Shown here in pieces: positions 34,690 to 46,209 of a DNA stretch of 64,000 nucleotides. This DNA is from Epiperipatus broadwayi (taxonomy: Eukaryota; Onychophora; Udeonychophora; Euonychophora; Peripatidae), in contig JAQFVV010006208.1 in the NCBI GenBank assembly GCA_028023455.1, positions 10,460,963-10,524,962 of the forward strand. Reading direction: 5' to 3'. Position 1 is the first letter of the stretch. Each line of letters opens with the position of its first letter. The notes under the pieces were generated by a model. The model searched no databases. It was not told the origin of the DNA and saw only the letters and a program-made list of their open reading frames with translations. The position numbers and the translations under genes are program-made.

Positions 34690-35745
34690 TATAATATAAA
34701 TATAATATAAAATAACAATTCGTGTCAATTGTTAATACAGAGTTTAATATAAATAAATAAAATAATAAATAATATTTCCAAGTGCTTTCAACTCTTACGA
34801 GTCCTTATCAAGGTAGTGTAAAAAATTCTATTTTTTCCTAGGTGATGAATTTAGCATTTCATTGTATTGGCCAGGAACAACTAATTGGAAAGCTGCTTAA
34901 TTTCGAATTCATAGCACAAGATGAATTTTGTATAAGATTTGATTCTTTAATCTTACGTTTTTTATCATGTGTTTCGTGCATTAATATTGTAAAATCCTTT
35001 GGACTACATATATGGCCTGTATTATTTTGGTGAACATAAAAAGCTGAATAAACTGTATCATCTTCTCTTGCTCTATTATATGTATATTTATGTTGTTGAA
35101 GGCGATATTTAATATTTGTTTTGGTTTCTCCAGCATATATTGCACTACAATTTATTTGTGGGCATCTAATAGAGTATACAACACTGCTTTTATTCTCCTT
35201 ATTTATTATTTCCTTAGAATTATTTATTAACCTATTAAGGTTAGGCGGAGTTCTCCACGCTAATCGAAAATCTTGACTTAAAACTTTTATTATATTTTTA
35301 TTAATATTGAAAATAAAAGCTAATGACATCCATGGTTTATTATTCATATTTATATGGTCACTATTATGACATTGTTTATAATGCTTCAATACAATAGATA
35401 ATAGCATTTGTTTATTATAACCCACTTGTATTAAATCTTGCATATAACATTTTATATTATCTTCCATAAACATTTCATTTGAACAGAGTCATTGATTACG
35501 AGTTAAAAAACTCTAAAACCAGCTAATTTGTATACTAAAGGAACATTAGATGTTGGATGAATATAACCTCTATTATCTATATGTTTTACAACCATTTTAT
35601 ATACTAATTTATCATCTATCCTTGATATTTGCAAATCTAGGTATTTAATACTAGAATTGAAAGCGCTTGGAAATATTATTTATTATTTTATTTATTTATA
35701 TTAAACTCTGTATTAACAATTGACACGAATTGTTATTTAATAAAA
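34690..35745 (-). mobile_element. 5'-truncated PLE with inverted terminal segments
   Basis: A PLE ORF fragment (34859-35650) is bounded by the same terminal segment in opposite orientation: ggaaatattatttattattt and aactctgtattaacaattga at 35668-35725, mirrored at 34725-34790. The minus-strand end at about 34785-34830 has TTGATAA, a hairpin ACTC-GTAA-GAGT and GAAAGC, a decayed hammerhead-like arrangement. Confidence 0.82.
34859..35650 (-). pseudogene. PLE C-terminal RT end plus GIY-YIG domain
   Basis: From high to low coordinates on the minus strand: SIKYLDLQISRIDDKLVYK and HIDNRGYIHPTSNVPLVYK (end of the RT region; compare LNYLDLIIKR and NIRGYIHIKSK in the element at 40890), a frameshift near 35500, then a 204-codon frame with MQDLIQVGYNKQMLLSIVLK, WRTPPNLNRLINNSKEIIN, SVVYSIRCPQINCSAIYAGE (GIY-YIG core) and TILMHETHDKKRKIKESN. 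The RT palm is absent, so it is a dead 5'-truncated copy, diverged from the near-intact one. Confidence 0.85.
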
Positions 35746-35938
35746 AAAAACAATTCTACTTGTGAAATGGATTTATTATATAGTTATGATTTTAGTTAGG
35801 TAAATTTTTTACCTACATGTATAATACCATCTTGGAAATCTTCGTTTGATCATATGCATGTTAGATTTGATTAGGATTTTAATTATAAATCTGGCATATA
35901 TGATTTAGCCATTGTGAATCATTTTGTAATTTTTTTGA

Positions 35939-36502
35939 AATTGTCTGCAGTGTTAATAAACTACTATACAATAAATTAAGTAATTTATTATCCAATCAAA
36001 ATTAAGATTGTGTTTTTGGCTTCAATAACGTAAATTGTCTGCAGTGTTAATAAACTACTATACAATAAATTAAGTAATTTATTATCCAATCAAAATTAAG
36101 ATTGTGTTTTTGACTTCAATAACATAAATTGTCTGCAGTGTTAATAAACTACTATACAATAAATTAAGTAATTTATTATCCAATCAAAATTAAGATTGTG
36201 TTTTTGACTTCAATAACGTAAATTGTCTGCAGTGTTAATAAACTACTATACAATAAATTAAGTAATTTATTATCCAATCAAAATTAAGATTGTGTTTTTG
36301 GCTTCAATAACGTAAATTGTCTGCAGTGTTAATAAACTACTATACAATAAATTAAGTAATTTATTATCCAATCAAAATTAAGATTGTGTTTTTGGCTTCA
36401 ATAACGTAAATTGTCTGCAGTGTTAATAAACTACTATACAATAAATTAAGTAATTTATTATCCAATCAAAATTAAGATTGTGTTTTTGGCTTCAATAACG
36501 TA
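35939..36502. repeat. Satellite: six copies of a 94-bp unit
   Basis: Units start at 35939, 36033, 36127, 36221, 36315 and 36409, each with aattgtctgcagtgttaata and ending gcttcaataacgta. They differ at only a few positions (ggc/gac, acg/aca), so the expansion is recent. It ends seven bases before a long poly-T tract (36511-36531). There is no spacer variability and no open frame. Confidence 0.96.
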
Positions 36503-36839
36503 AACATGGCTTTTTTTTTTTTTTTTTTTTTACAATTCCAGAATATTTCTACTTTTTAATTGATAAAATGACTGATTGTATTAAATTGTCTAATAGTAAA
36601 ACGAGGACTCTTCATAGATAATGAATCAATTAATTAAAAAATTAGTTTGAGAAAGATCTTATGAAAATCTGATTGTTTTAAAATGGCTTAAGAATTAAGC
36701 CTGATATTCAAAAAACGAAATCACATTATTATATGCAATTTCTTTGTAATAAAGCTACTTCTGTGAAATAGAAAACAATTCTTTAATAAAAAAAATCCTC
36801 TAATCAAGTTAATTTCATTAAAAATAATGACAACACATT

Positions 36840-38030
36840 AGATATTGGATTTCCACCAACCAAGAGAACAAGCTGGATTTAAAAGTGGTTTTAGTACAGT
36901 AGATATATCCAGGTATTGAAAGAAGTTATAGAAAGGACAAATGAATATGAGTTGCCATTATGTTTTGGATTTGTAGATTATGAAAAGGCATTTGATTCTA
37001 TAAACATTTCTTCAGTGATTAAAGCATTGGATCATCAAGTTATAGATCCAGGATATTGTCATATTTTAAAGAATAATTATAAAAATGCAACATCAACAAT
37101 TAGATTACATAATGATAGTAGGAAAGTCAACATTGAGAAGGGTGTAAGACAGGGTGACTCTATATCTCCAAAACTTTTTACAGCAGTGCTGTAAGAAGTA
37201 TTTTGTGGATTAAAATGGAAAGCTAAAGGAGTGAAAGTAAATGGAGATTATTTAAGTTATTTAGATTTTGCAGAAGATGTAGTTGTTTTTGCAAATAATG
37301 CTTTAGAGCTGCAGGAAATGTTGCAGGAGTTATCAGAGGAAACTAGGATTAAAGATAAATGTTAAAAAGACTAAAGTAATGTTTAATGGATTTTCTCAAA
37401 GTATGAAAATTAAGATTGATTATGATGAGTTAGAAGAAGTTAACAGTTACAAATACCTTGGTCAGATTATTAATACAGATGAAAACATAATGGATGAAAT
37501 TAATCATAGAATTAAACTTAGTTGGAGTGCTTTTGGTAGAAATAATTTGATACTAAAAGGAAATATGCCTATGGGTTTGAAAAGGAAAGTTTTTATAATG
37601 TGTTTTACCAGTTCTTATGGATCTGAGACTTGGACACTTAATAGAAGAGCAATACGGAGACTCAGACCACTCAAAGAAGTATGGAGAGATGCATGTTGGG
37701 AGTAACAAGAAGAGATCGAAAACACAATATATGGGTAAGAGAACAAACAGGTGTTACTGACCTCATTAAAAAAATTAAAAGACTGAAGTGGAGTTGGGCT
37801 GGACATATTGCTAGAAGAGATGATAATAGATGGACAATTGAAATTTTAAACGGGATTCCAAGAGATTGTAAAAGACCCAGAAAGAGACCACATGTGAGAT
37901 GGATGGATGAAATAAGAAAGTGTGCAGGGTGATGTGGAGAAGAGAAGCTAAAGATCAGAGGAGATGGATTGAACTTGGAGAGACCTTCATCCTGCAGTGG
38001 AGTGATAATGGTTGGTGATGATATAGGGCC
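36840..38030 (+). pseudogene. RTE-like LINE, reverse transcriptase and C-terminal part
   Basis: RT blocks in order: QAGFKSGFSTVDI (36870), FGFVDYEKAFDSI (motif A, 36965), GVRQGDSISPKLFTAVL (37141), DFAEDVVVFANNA (the catalytic FADD box has become FAED, 37265), KYLGQIINTDENIMDEI, then the C-terminal SETWTLNRRAIRRL and WSWAGHIARRDDNRWTIEIL. Broken by stops at 37192 and frameshifts near 37360 and 37700. 5' end truncated. It shares its C terminus with 4172-4745. Confidence 0.87.
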
Positions 38031-38611
38031 ATGAAAAATATGTGGTTGATGTTTTAATAATTTTTTTATGTAAATGTTACAGGTAGAACCTTCTGTTTAG
38101 CTTTTGAGTCTCTTTTGTTCAGATATTTCTGATACTCAGTTATCATAGTTGATTTGATTGTTTGACAGATTTTTGCTCCTCTGGGTTGATAATTTAACTT
38201 CAAATTTTTTTTCAAGACAATAAGTTTTTATACCAGTTCTAGTTTACTTATTCAATCTTTCTTTGTCTAATGATATTTCTCTGAGTATTTAAAACTTGAT
38301 ATAATTATGCCCATTTAAAAAAAAATCATTCATTAGTTTTTAATAATTATAGGTCCATTTCAATCATCTCTGTTATTTCTAAGCTATTTGAGATGATAGT
38401 CAAAGTGAATCTGATGTCATTCTTGAATATGCATCTAGTGATGTCTGTATACTAGTTGATTTTAACCCCGAAAAGAGTACTTTGGATGCTCTTTATAATC
38501 ATGTACATAACTTAGCATTTTCATAATGATGGTTGTATATTTAGATTTATCTAAAGCATATGATTTTGTTAATCATACAATTCTTCTACATTATTTATAT
38601 TCATATAGTTT

Positions 38612-38928
38612 AAAACAGGCAAAACTCTCCATACAATAGTGCCACTCAGTGCAAGCCAGAGTAATCAGTGAATGCCAGAAGGTGTGTGCATAAAATCCCT
38701 ATCTAGTGCCTATTCATCCAATATCCCCAGACTAGTTTCTAGCTTGTGGCTTTTGTCAGTGAGGAGCCATCGATCTGAGAGCACTATGTCTAGATCTTAG
38801 GATCTACTGCAATCCTCCAGCAGCCACCCTTTGTGCTGAGTGGCACTACTGTATGGAGATTTTCACCTGTTTTAATAACAGTTATGAGCCACTGTAAGAA
38901 ACGGTGATCGTGTGATGTTTAGTGTGGG
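38612..38928 (+). mobile_element. E1 fold-back copy i, with TSD
   Basis: Flanked by attcatatagttt at 38599-38611 and 38929-38941 (13 bases, exact). Only the left-arm hammerhead remains (minus strand; CTGACAA, GAAA, ACTAGTC), with one core change. The right arm is short. Confidence 0.9.
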
Positions 38929-39064
38929 ATTCATATAGTTTTTGAGGTCATTTTGCTTCATGGTTAAAAAAAAAAGGTCTGCAAGACAAAAAATAGGCAA
39001 CCAAAATTTATTATATTTTAGTGATTTTAAATTGGTTCATCACGGAGATTCATAGACATCTGTC

Positions 39065-39225
39065 ATCATCATCATCATCAACCATTATCAATCCACTGTA
39101 GGATGAAGGTCTCTCCAAGTTCAATCCATCTTTTCCTATCTTTAGCTTCGCTTCTCCACATCACCCCTGCACACTTTCTTATTTCATCCATCCATCTCAC
39201 ATGTAGTCTCTTTCTGGGTCTTAGT
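39065..39225 (-). pseudogene. RTE-like LINE 3' scrap
   Basis: Reverse complement of the RTE tail: catcatcatcatcaaccatt, then gatgaaggtctctccaag and tttcatccatccatctcaca, matching the 3' ends at 4745 and 38020. Opposite orientation to the copy at 36840. Confidence 0.8.
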
Positions 39226-39719
39226 CATATATAACTTTTGATTTATATAAATAATATTTTTGCTTTGCTTTTAGACTCGGTGATTTATATTTTTTGCTGA
39301 TGATATTATTCTGCTTTGTGCTGCTGCTTCATATGAACTTTCTTGAATGGACATAAGGATTTGGCGTTAATTTGTAACTGGCTTAATCATAATAAAACAA
39401 GAGTATTTTTTTTCTTATAAATACTATTCACATTCACTTAATATTTCCATTTGTAGTAAATATAAGAGTCATGGTAATAGTATTTTTACTTGCAGTAATA
39501 TTATGTTTGTTGATAACTATTGCTATTTGAAAGTATTTATTAATTTTAGGTTATCTTGGTCATGTCATATTGCTTATCTATGTTCTTGATTATGTCAAAT
39601 TAATTATTTCTTTTATTATCCAGTGAAAATTTTCCAAGTCAATTTGGTTGACCATTTATATTGTTTATTATCAAAATATACTGATAAAACCATTACACAT
39701 CTCATGATAGTTAACTAAA

Positions 39720-40050
39720 AAAGTAAAAGGTGTACTAGAGGGTTACATTAGAGCCTAAAATCTAGGTGCAGTGCTCTCGGATCCAAGATTCCTCATTGAT
39801 GAAATCCGCAAGCTAGAACCTAGTCTGGGGATATTGGATGAGTAGACATAAAATAGGGATCTGGGGATATTGGATGAGTAGACATAAAATAGGGATCTGG
39901 GGATATTGGATGAGTAGACATAAAATAGGGATCTGGGGATATTGGATGAGTAGACATAAAATAGGGATTTTATGCACTCACCTTCTTGCGTCCATTGATT
40001 ATTCTGGCTTGTACTGAGTGGTGCTACCATATGGAGAGTTTTGCCTCTGT
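39720..40050 (+). mobile_element. E1 copy j, right arm with a 36-bp expansion
   Basis: Half of an E1 element: tctaggtgcagtgctctcgg, a decayed hammerhead (TTGATGA, GAAC, CTAGTC near 39797-39826), the 36-bp tandem, and the end ggagagttttgcct. The left arm is missing and no TSD was recognised. Confidence 0.8.
39825..39968 (+). repeat. Four copies of a 36-bp unit starting at the ribozyme cleavage position
   Basis: The units ctggggatattggatgag... start at 39825, 39861, 39897 and 39933 and are identical. The first C is hammerhead position 17, so the repeat junction coincides with the predicted cleavage site and the unit is the stem I 3' strand plus about 20 more bases. Confidence 0.93.
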
Positions 40051-40734
40051 GTCACAGTAAACTGTCTTATAATATCTATATTTGTGATGGTTGTACTGTT
40101 TATACATCAATCTCATTAAGTACTTTGAAAAAGACACATTAACTTCTGTGATTAAAATATATAATAATTCTTGTATATTGTCTGTTGTTAAGTTTCATTC
40201 ACTTTTATATCATAAAGTTTTCATTGCTAATACTCATTTAATCAAAAATTTTCATCTTGAATTACCAGACTTTAATTTGAAATATAGTCATAGACCAATA
40301 ATGCCAGATTGTTTGATTCTTTTGTTGCTGTATATTTTCTAGATGTTTCATTTCCAATATTGGCATCTTTGGTTATCATATTGCATATAACTATTATTAT
40401 TATTGTAATTTCCGATTTTTTCTTCACTATTGATAACTATGTAATATTAAATACGCTTAACGTATATAGTGAAATTAAATTCAACGATTATATTAATATT
40501 TCTTAAGGCTAAGCGCTTTCAGAGCTTACAACTCATATTCATAGCCTTCTAACGTAGTAATTTATGCAAATCCATGCAAGCTTATTTATATTGTCCATCT
40601 CTTTGAAATGGAAAAGCATGTATCTCCTGTTTATTGCTTTCAAATCTTTTGATATATACCATACTTCTTTAACCTTCCTTTTGATGTCATTTCTTTCAGT
40701 TGCAATTATTCTAGCATTTGCAGGTTCAAATTCA

Positions 40735-40785
40735 TGATTAGAAGGCTATGAATGAGTTGTAAGCTCTGAAAGCGCTTAGCCTTAA
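40735..40785 (+). ncRNA. Hammerhead-like motif in the PLE terminal segment
   Basis: AAGGCTA pairs with TAGCCTT (stem I), then TGAAT, a GAG-TTGTAAG-CTC hairpin (stem II), TGAAA, and the palindrome AGCGCT (mini stem III). The layout matches a type I hammerhead with minimal stem III as reported for PLEs, but the box reads CTATGAA instead of CTGANGA. Likely degenerate or inactive. The 3' copy near 43211 lacks the upstream half. Confidence 0.4.
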
Positions 40786-40889
40786 GAAATATTAATATAA
40801 TCGTTGAATTTAATTTCACTATATACGTTAAGCGTTTTTAATATTACATAGTTATCAATAGTGAAGAAAAAATCGGAAATTACAATATT

Positions 40890-43223
40890 ATGAATATGCA
40901 TTATAACGAAAGAATTGGTCTAAAATTGGACACGTTAATTAGAACTTTTCAGCAGCGTGTTTATTTTTTGCAAAATTGTAAGCAAGCGAATATTATTCCC
41001 AATTGCTGTAGAATTAGAGTAAATAGATCTATTCATAATGTAGATATTGTCACTCGTGTTTTACAGCGTAAATTATTAAGCTGGATTATTGGCAATTGCA
41101 AGAAGGCGTTAAATAATAACAAGAAACGTCTGTTTACGATTACGTCTATAACGCCTGAGCCACAATGGATCGTAAATAAATGTAATAATATTGAACAAAG
41201 ATTAGAGAAGAAATTCTTAAAGAAATTGAGATTTCTAGCTAACAAACAACATGTTGTTTTAACTGATATAGGAATAGAAGACACGTATGTTAATTTGTCT
41301 AGCGTTAGACCATCGGCTGAAATTAGATCTATCTTGAATCTTGGACCTAAATTTGTAGGAGGAGGATGGAATCAACCCAAAATGGAAATAATAGCAGACA
41401 CAGAAGCAGCTTTAATAAATTATCCTATGAAAGATAATGTTATTTATGAGATTAATAGGATCATTAGTGATAAGAAATTGAATACTGAAAATAATGGCTG
41501 GAACAATAAAGTTAAGAATGCAAAAAAGTTCTTTAATGAAAATAAAATTATTTGTCTTAAAGAGGACAAAGGCAATCGCTTCATAATAATGGATGAAGAA
41601 GAATATAAAGAAAAGATGAGAATACAAATTCAAAAATTAGGCTTTGAGTTGTCAGCTGAAGTTAATAATAGAATGAACAGAGAAAAATTTATCTCTTTAA
41701 TCCTACGCAAGCATAAAAATAAAGGAATAAATCAAGCTGAATATTATAGAATATACCCATCTGCCACATCACAACCACGAATGTTTGCGAATGCTAAAAT
41801 GCATAAACAAGGGACTCCATTAAGACTAATGCTTGACTTTGGAGGTGTTCATTATGCAAACACAGCAAAATTAATAAATTCATGGTTAATATACTTAATA
41901 GGATTTGACAAATATACTATAAAATCTTCTTTCGAGTTTGTAGACTTAATTAAAAATGCAGCCATCAATGACAGTTTCAATATAGCAGCCATAGATATAT
42001 CTGAACTCTACGGATCGATTAATAGAAAAGGTTCAATCAGGATAATTAAAGAAGAGCTTCAAAATAATCACTGTCCTGAACAGAAGATAGAATTTATCAT
42101 TGACTTCATGAAATGGTTAGATGAGAATATATTTGCGACATTTGAAAATAGGTGGTATAGGATGAATAATGGATGGTCGATGGGACTGCCCATGAGTGGC
42201 ATTGTATCTAGTGTTGTAATCGGTTATTTTGAAAACCAGATTATATCGAAGTTCCAGGAACAAACACATGGAATAATTTATTGTAGGTATGTAGATGACA
42301 TTTTCATCGCAGCACCTAAACTAATAATAAAAGCCATTCAGGATGAACTGTAGGCACATACCAACTTGATATTTAACTGCACTGAAGAGAGTGAGCTTAA
42401 TACAATTAATTATTTGGACCTAATAATAAAAAGAACGCACAGATGCATTAATTACAACATGAAAGTAAAACCATTAAACATTAGAGGATACATCCATATT
42501 AAATCGAAAACCCCGAGAGCCCACAAACGAGCAGGGCTTTCTGCCTTTTTGTTCAGGAATTACCATTTATGCAAATATGAAGAAGAAAGAAGAATAAATA
42601 TTAACCAATATGTTAATGATCTTATGAAGGTTGGTTATGATTTAGTAACCATCAACAAAAGAATCAAAACATTTTATGAAAACATAACCAAACCTAGCAG
42701 GGACAAAAAACAGCATATATGTCTGCCATACATTCCTAATATTGCAAGAAAACTAGTCAAAAAATTGCAGAATGAATTCACAGTAGGTTTTCGAACCCCT
42801 CCTAACACCAATAGAATTTTGAACAATTCTAAGGACAAAATTGACCTACAATCAACACCACACGTGGTATACAAGTTGGCATGCCCTCAGGCAAACTGCG
42901 GTGCAGTATACTATGGTGAGACTCGGGCCACGATAAACAATAGAGTGGCTCAGCACAAATACTTATACAAAAGAGTATTAAGAAGAAACGAAGGCAGCTC
43001 AGTATTTGTGGACCACCAAAAAGACAGCTCAGTATTTGTGGACCACCAAAAAGAGGCTAATCACGAATTTGAACCTGCAAATGCTAGAATAATTGCAACT
43101 GAAAGAAATGACATCAAAAGGAAGGTTAAAGAAGCATGGTATATATCAAGAGATTTGAAAGCAATAAACAGGAGAGATACATGCTTTTCCATTTCAAAGA
43201 GATGGACAATTTGTAAGCTCTGA
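40890..43223 (+). pseudogene. PLE reverse transcriptase with GIY-YIG endonuclease, one in-frame stop
   Basis: A frame of 777 codons with a single TAG at 42351-42353; both halves are in the same frame. RT motifs: CLKEDKGNRFIIMDEEEYKE (near residue 225), MFANAKMHKQGTPLRLMLD, AIDISELYGSI (motif A, near 366), GLPMSGIVSSVVIGYFE, YCRYVDDIFIAA (catalytic YVDD, near 466). Then LNTINYLDLIIKR, GFRTPPNTNRILNNSKD and the GIY-YIG nuclease HVVYKLACPQ with GAVYYGET (near 660-690), HEFEPANARIIATERND and KEAWYISRDLKAINRRDTCF. A 30-bp unit is duplicated at about 42995-43054 (SSVFVDHQKD then SSVFVDHQKE). The protein would copy RNA into DNA at nuclease-made breaks. It may have been active until recently, and is a candidate helper for E1-E3. 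Confidence 0.93.
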
Positions 43224-43319
43224 AAGCGCTTAGCCTTAAGAAATATTAATATAATCGTTGAATTTAATTTCACTATATACGTTAAGCGTATTTAATATTA
43301 TATTATTATTATTGTATTA

Positions 43320-44200
43320 ACTTTTATCAATTTATTCACTATATGTTTTGCGCATTATTAATGTGATGTTTTTTTGGAATTTTATACCTATTATGAAAAC
43401 TTCTTACACAAGTCTTTTCTTATTTGGAGTTATTTTATTTTTTTATAGAATAATAAGTAAATAAACAAAATAAAAAATATTATTTTATTATAGAATTTTA
43501 GTAAAGCAAACACACATTAAGTATTGATCAAATGACATTTTTATTCTTAACACTGAAAATAAATTTACATATATACTGTAACATTTATTCGTATTCACCA
43601 CGTAATGATTAGTAGTTTTATAGATTATGTCATCTTGTCTATGGTCTGCCTTTGGGTCTCAGATAAATAAAAATTGTAAAATAAGGTCATAGTGTGGCTT
43701 TGAGAGACAGACATTGAACGAATAATTATAAATCATAAATTAAGATTCGGGAGTGCCGTTTTAAAGTCCAGTAATTATGGAGAATTATAAAAATTGATAG
43801 ATATATTGAATAAATACATAATCACATAAATCTCTACTTTTAGATACATGTCTAAACAACTTTATTTATATTTATTTCCCATCAAGTAATATATGAACTC
43901 AAAATGAAGTTATATATCTTTTTTTTTACACCAACCATAAATTTCTTCTCAAAATCTTTAGCATCTTGTACATTTTACTCCCCCCCCCAAAAAAAAAAAA
44001 GTGTTTTTTAATATTAGAAGTAATTAATTCCCTATCTATCTCTTTAATTATATGCATCATGATATTCTAGCATCCAAGAGACAGAATTTCCATTCATGTG
44101 ATGCAATTGTTTCTTTTTTAAATTCACTCAACTGAGAATCGCTCATTGAACTTTTAGATTTAATTCCCGAGTGCACCAACTGTACAATATATATACTAAT
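43320..44200. other. Intron DNA, nothing recognised
   Basis: AT-rich sequence between the PLE and the 135-nt SLC22 exon, with a poly-C/poly-A tract at 43980-44000. No open frame or known repeat. Confidence 0.4.
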
Positions 44201-44223
44201 TTAAAACATAATTATTGTCCTAC

Positions 44224-44358
44224 CTTTTTAACATAACAACTGGCATTATACATGCTGGAATTTCAACCAATCCACTCAAAGCAAAGTTGATATAAGGATC
44301 ACCATGTAGAGCAGCAGTGCTCAGTGAGAGACCTAAATAGCTTAATGCAGACACAAAC
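44224..44358 (-). CDS. SLC22-type transporter, internal exon (135 nt)
   Basis: The acceptor AG is at 44360-44359 and the donor GTAGGA at 44223-44218. One base completes a split Trp, then FVSALSYLGLSLSTAALHGD and PYINFALSGLVEIPACIMPV, VMLK, ending AG of a split Arg. Y-GLSL, N-ALSGLVEIPA and the following R-x-GRR (next exon) are hallmark SLC22 features of helices 7-8. Phases fit the exons at 51831-52073 and 31733-31815. This is one of the strongest family signatures in the window. Confidence 0.95.
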
Positions 44359-44399
44359 CTAAACAAATAACAAAATAAGCATTAAAGTAAAATCATATT

Positions 44400-46200
44400 A
44401 CATACAGTGTTATTAAAATAAAATAAAAAACAAATAATTGTACTATTAGTTAACTACAATATAATCTGAACCATTTTTACTGGGAAAAAATATCCAAATG
44501 GTTAGTTGCTTAAGAGGCTATGTGATGCTTGACTGTCAAATTAAGCTTTAATCTAAAAAATTTTAATGCTCAAGTTCATTATTCTGTTACTACATTAACC
44601 AGCACAGAAATACTTTGTAAATCATCTGTCTTTAACAGTTAATAATAATGTTAAACAATATATAAAATTGAATTTTTTAAATATTCAATAATCTAAATAA
44701 AAGTATTTTCCTGGACTTCAGTGAGAAAATATTTGTGATATTGATTTAGGTTTCTCTCTGTATAACTTAATTAATGTTACAAAAACTACATCTTGTTTCA
44801 GTCACAAATCTAAAACATGGTTGCATAGAGCCCTTCTAGGATTAGCACAAAGATAGGATCCGCAGTTTAAGAATTGAAGACATTTGGAAAGCTTCCCAGT
44901 GAAGAAAAACAACAAAATTTTAATTTGATCAATTATCGTAAATGGAACGATAGTGTTCAATCTATTTCTTTAATGCTTAAACATCAATTGACCTCCTAAG
45001 AAACTTATTGTAAAATTATTATAAAAAGCTGCCCAATGATTAGTGAAAAATATTAGAAGGTAAAAATTTTTTTTAATTGAGTGGTTTGAACATGGTGGGT
45101 TGAATATATCAGCATAGTACTGGAAGAATCTTGTTTTAAAAAATGCGTTCTTTTATATATTACAACAATTTTAATTTAGGTAGTTTTTAAAACATTTCTA
45201 TTTGTACATATTTGAATGTAGGATTTTTCAATTAAAAATAGGAAATTATTCAATACAATGCCCATTGGTCACAGTTTAGAGAATTTGGTTTAAATAAACA
45301 TAAAAACAGGAAAGGTTTAAAGAAACTTTAAATAAATATAACAGCATGGTTATAAAAATTGGTACTGTTCAGTAAACTGTACTGTGCCACTAGGTGATGC
45401 TGCAGTACCCATCAAGAACCACACAAGCGATAAATTTCTATCGAAGAAATTGCTCAAAAAAAAAGTAAAATACAAATTACAAAAACAGAAATCAGTGAAA
45501 TACACCCCCCCTCCCAACAAATATCCAATTACATTATTATAAAAGATTGTGTTCCTAAGTTTGAGATTAAACAAGCATAAATTTTACTGTTTTCTAAATA
45601 AGCACCATGACTTTGTAAAAAAGAAGGGATATAAAAGTAACTTTCAGAATTGTTTAAGGCTATAAAATTAAATATTTTTTACATTGACCAATTTTAATTT
45701 TGCAGTGTGCTTTCATGGAAGCTGTTTAGTTAGAATTTCCACCCTTATTACTATTATTAAGGGAATGGCTTTTTACAAATATGCCCGAGTTTGGGCAAAA
45801 AAAATTGGTAGGCCAGAAAATGTAATTGCTGACTATATATAAAGACTTATAACTGTTGGGGAAAGACATAAAAGTGAGTTGAATTTATTATCAAAATTCA
45901 TTTCTCATGGTTATATATGAACATATTTAAAATATAAAAATACTTGCAATTATATATTTCTAATTTGTGTAAAGATTATTTGCAAAATAACGTCTTTTTA
46001 TAAAAACAAAAGTAATTAAGATTTGAAAAACAGAATACAAAGAACAGGATATTTTGGAAAAAACATTCTATGTGGATGAAGATATTGACTTTTGAATTGT
46101 GAGAAACATGGGCTGAGTTCTGAAAAGCTATAAGAACAGCATGAAGAAATAAATCATGTTCAATATTCACAGTAGCAGTTAGCTATTAGATTATATTCTT
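44400..46200. other. Intron DNA, no gene seen
   Basis: AT-rich, with a short patch at 45350-45520 that contains ctgtactgtgccactagg and may be an old repeat. No supported coding sequence. The 3' part may include the worn 5' end of the PLE that follows. Confidence 0.4.
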
Positions 46201-46209
46201 CAACTTCAG

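Larger units (their letters stand above)
40372..43310 (+). mobile_element. Near-complete Penelope-like element
   Basis: Terminal segment beginning ttgtaagctctgaaagcgct is present upstream of the ORF (about 40757-40870) and after it (43211-43305) in direct orientation. A third, inverted copy lies at 40372-40540, attached to an inverted 3' piece of the ORF (40590-40735 mirrors 43070-43205). This direct-plus-inverted partial-copy layout is typical of PLE insertions. It lies inside the 31815-44224 intron of the SLC22 gene, on the opposite strand. Confidence 0.93.

Noticed and set aside
35939-36502. Regular repeats as a CRISPR array
   Set aside because: The units are contiguous 94-mers with no variable spacers, in a eukaryotic intron. 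It is a satellite.
39295-39330. CTGATGA at 39297 as a further ribozyme
   Set aside because: It is followed by tattattctgc without stem II or GAAA and looks like a decayed RT FADDI codon run.
45350-45574. 74-codon minus-strand frame
   Set aside because: No motif and no conservation seen; it overlaps a worn repeat-like patch.
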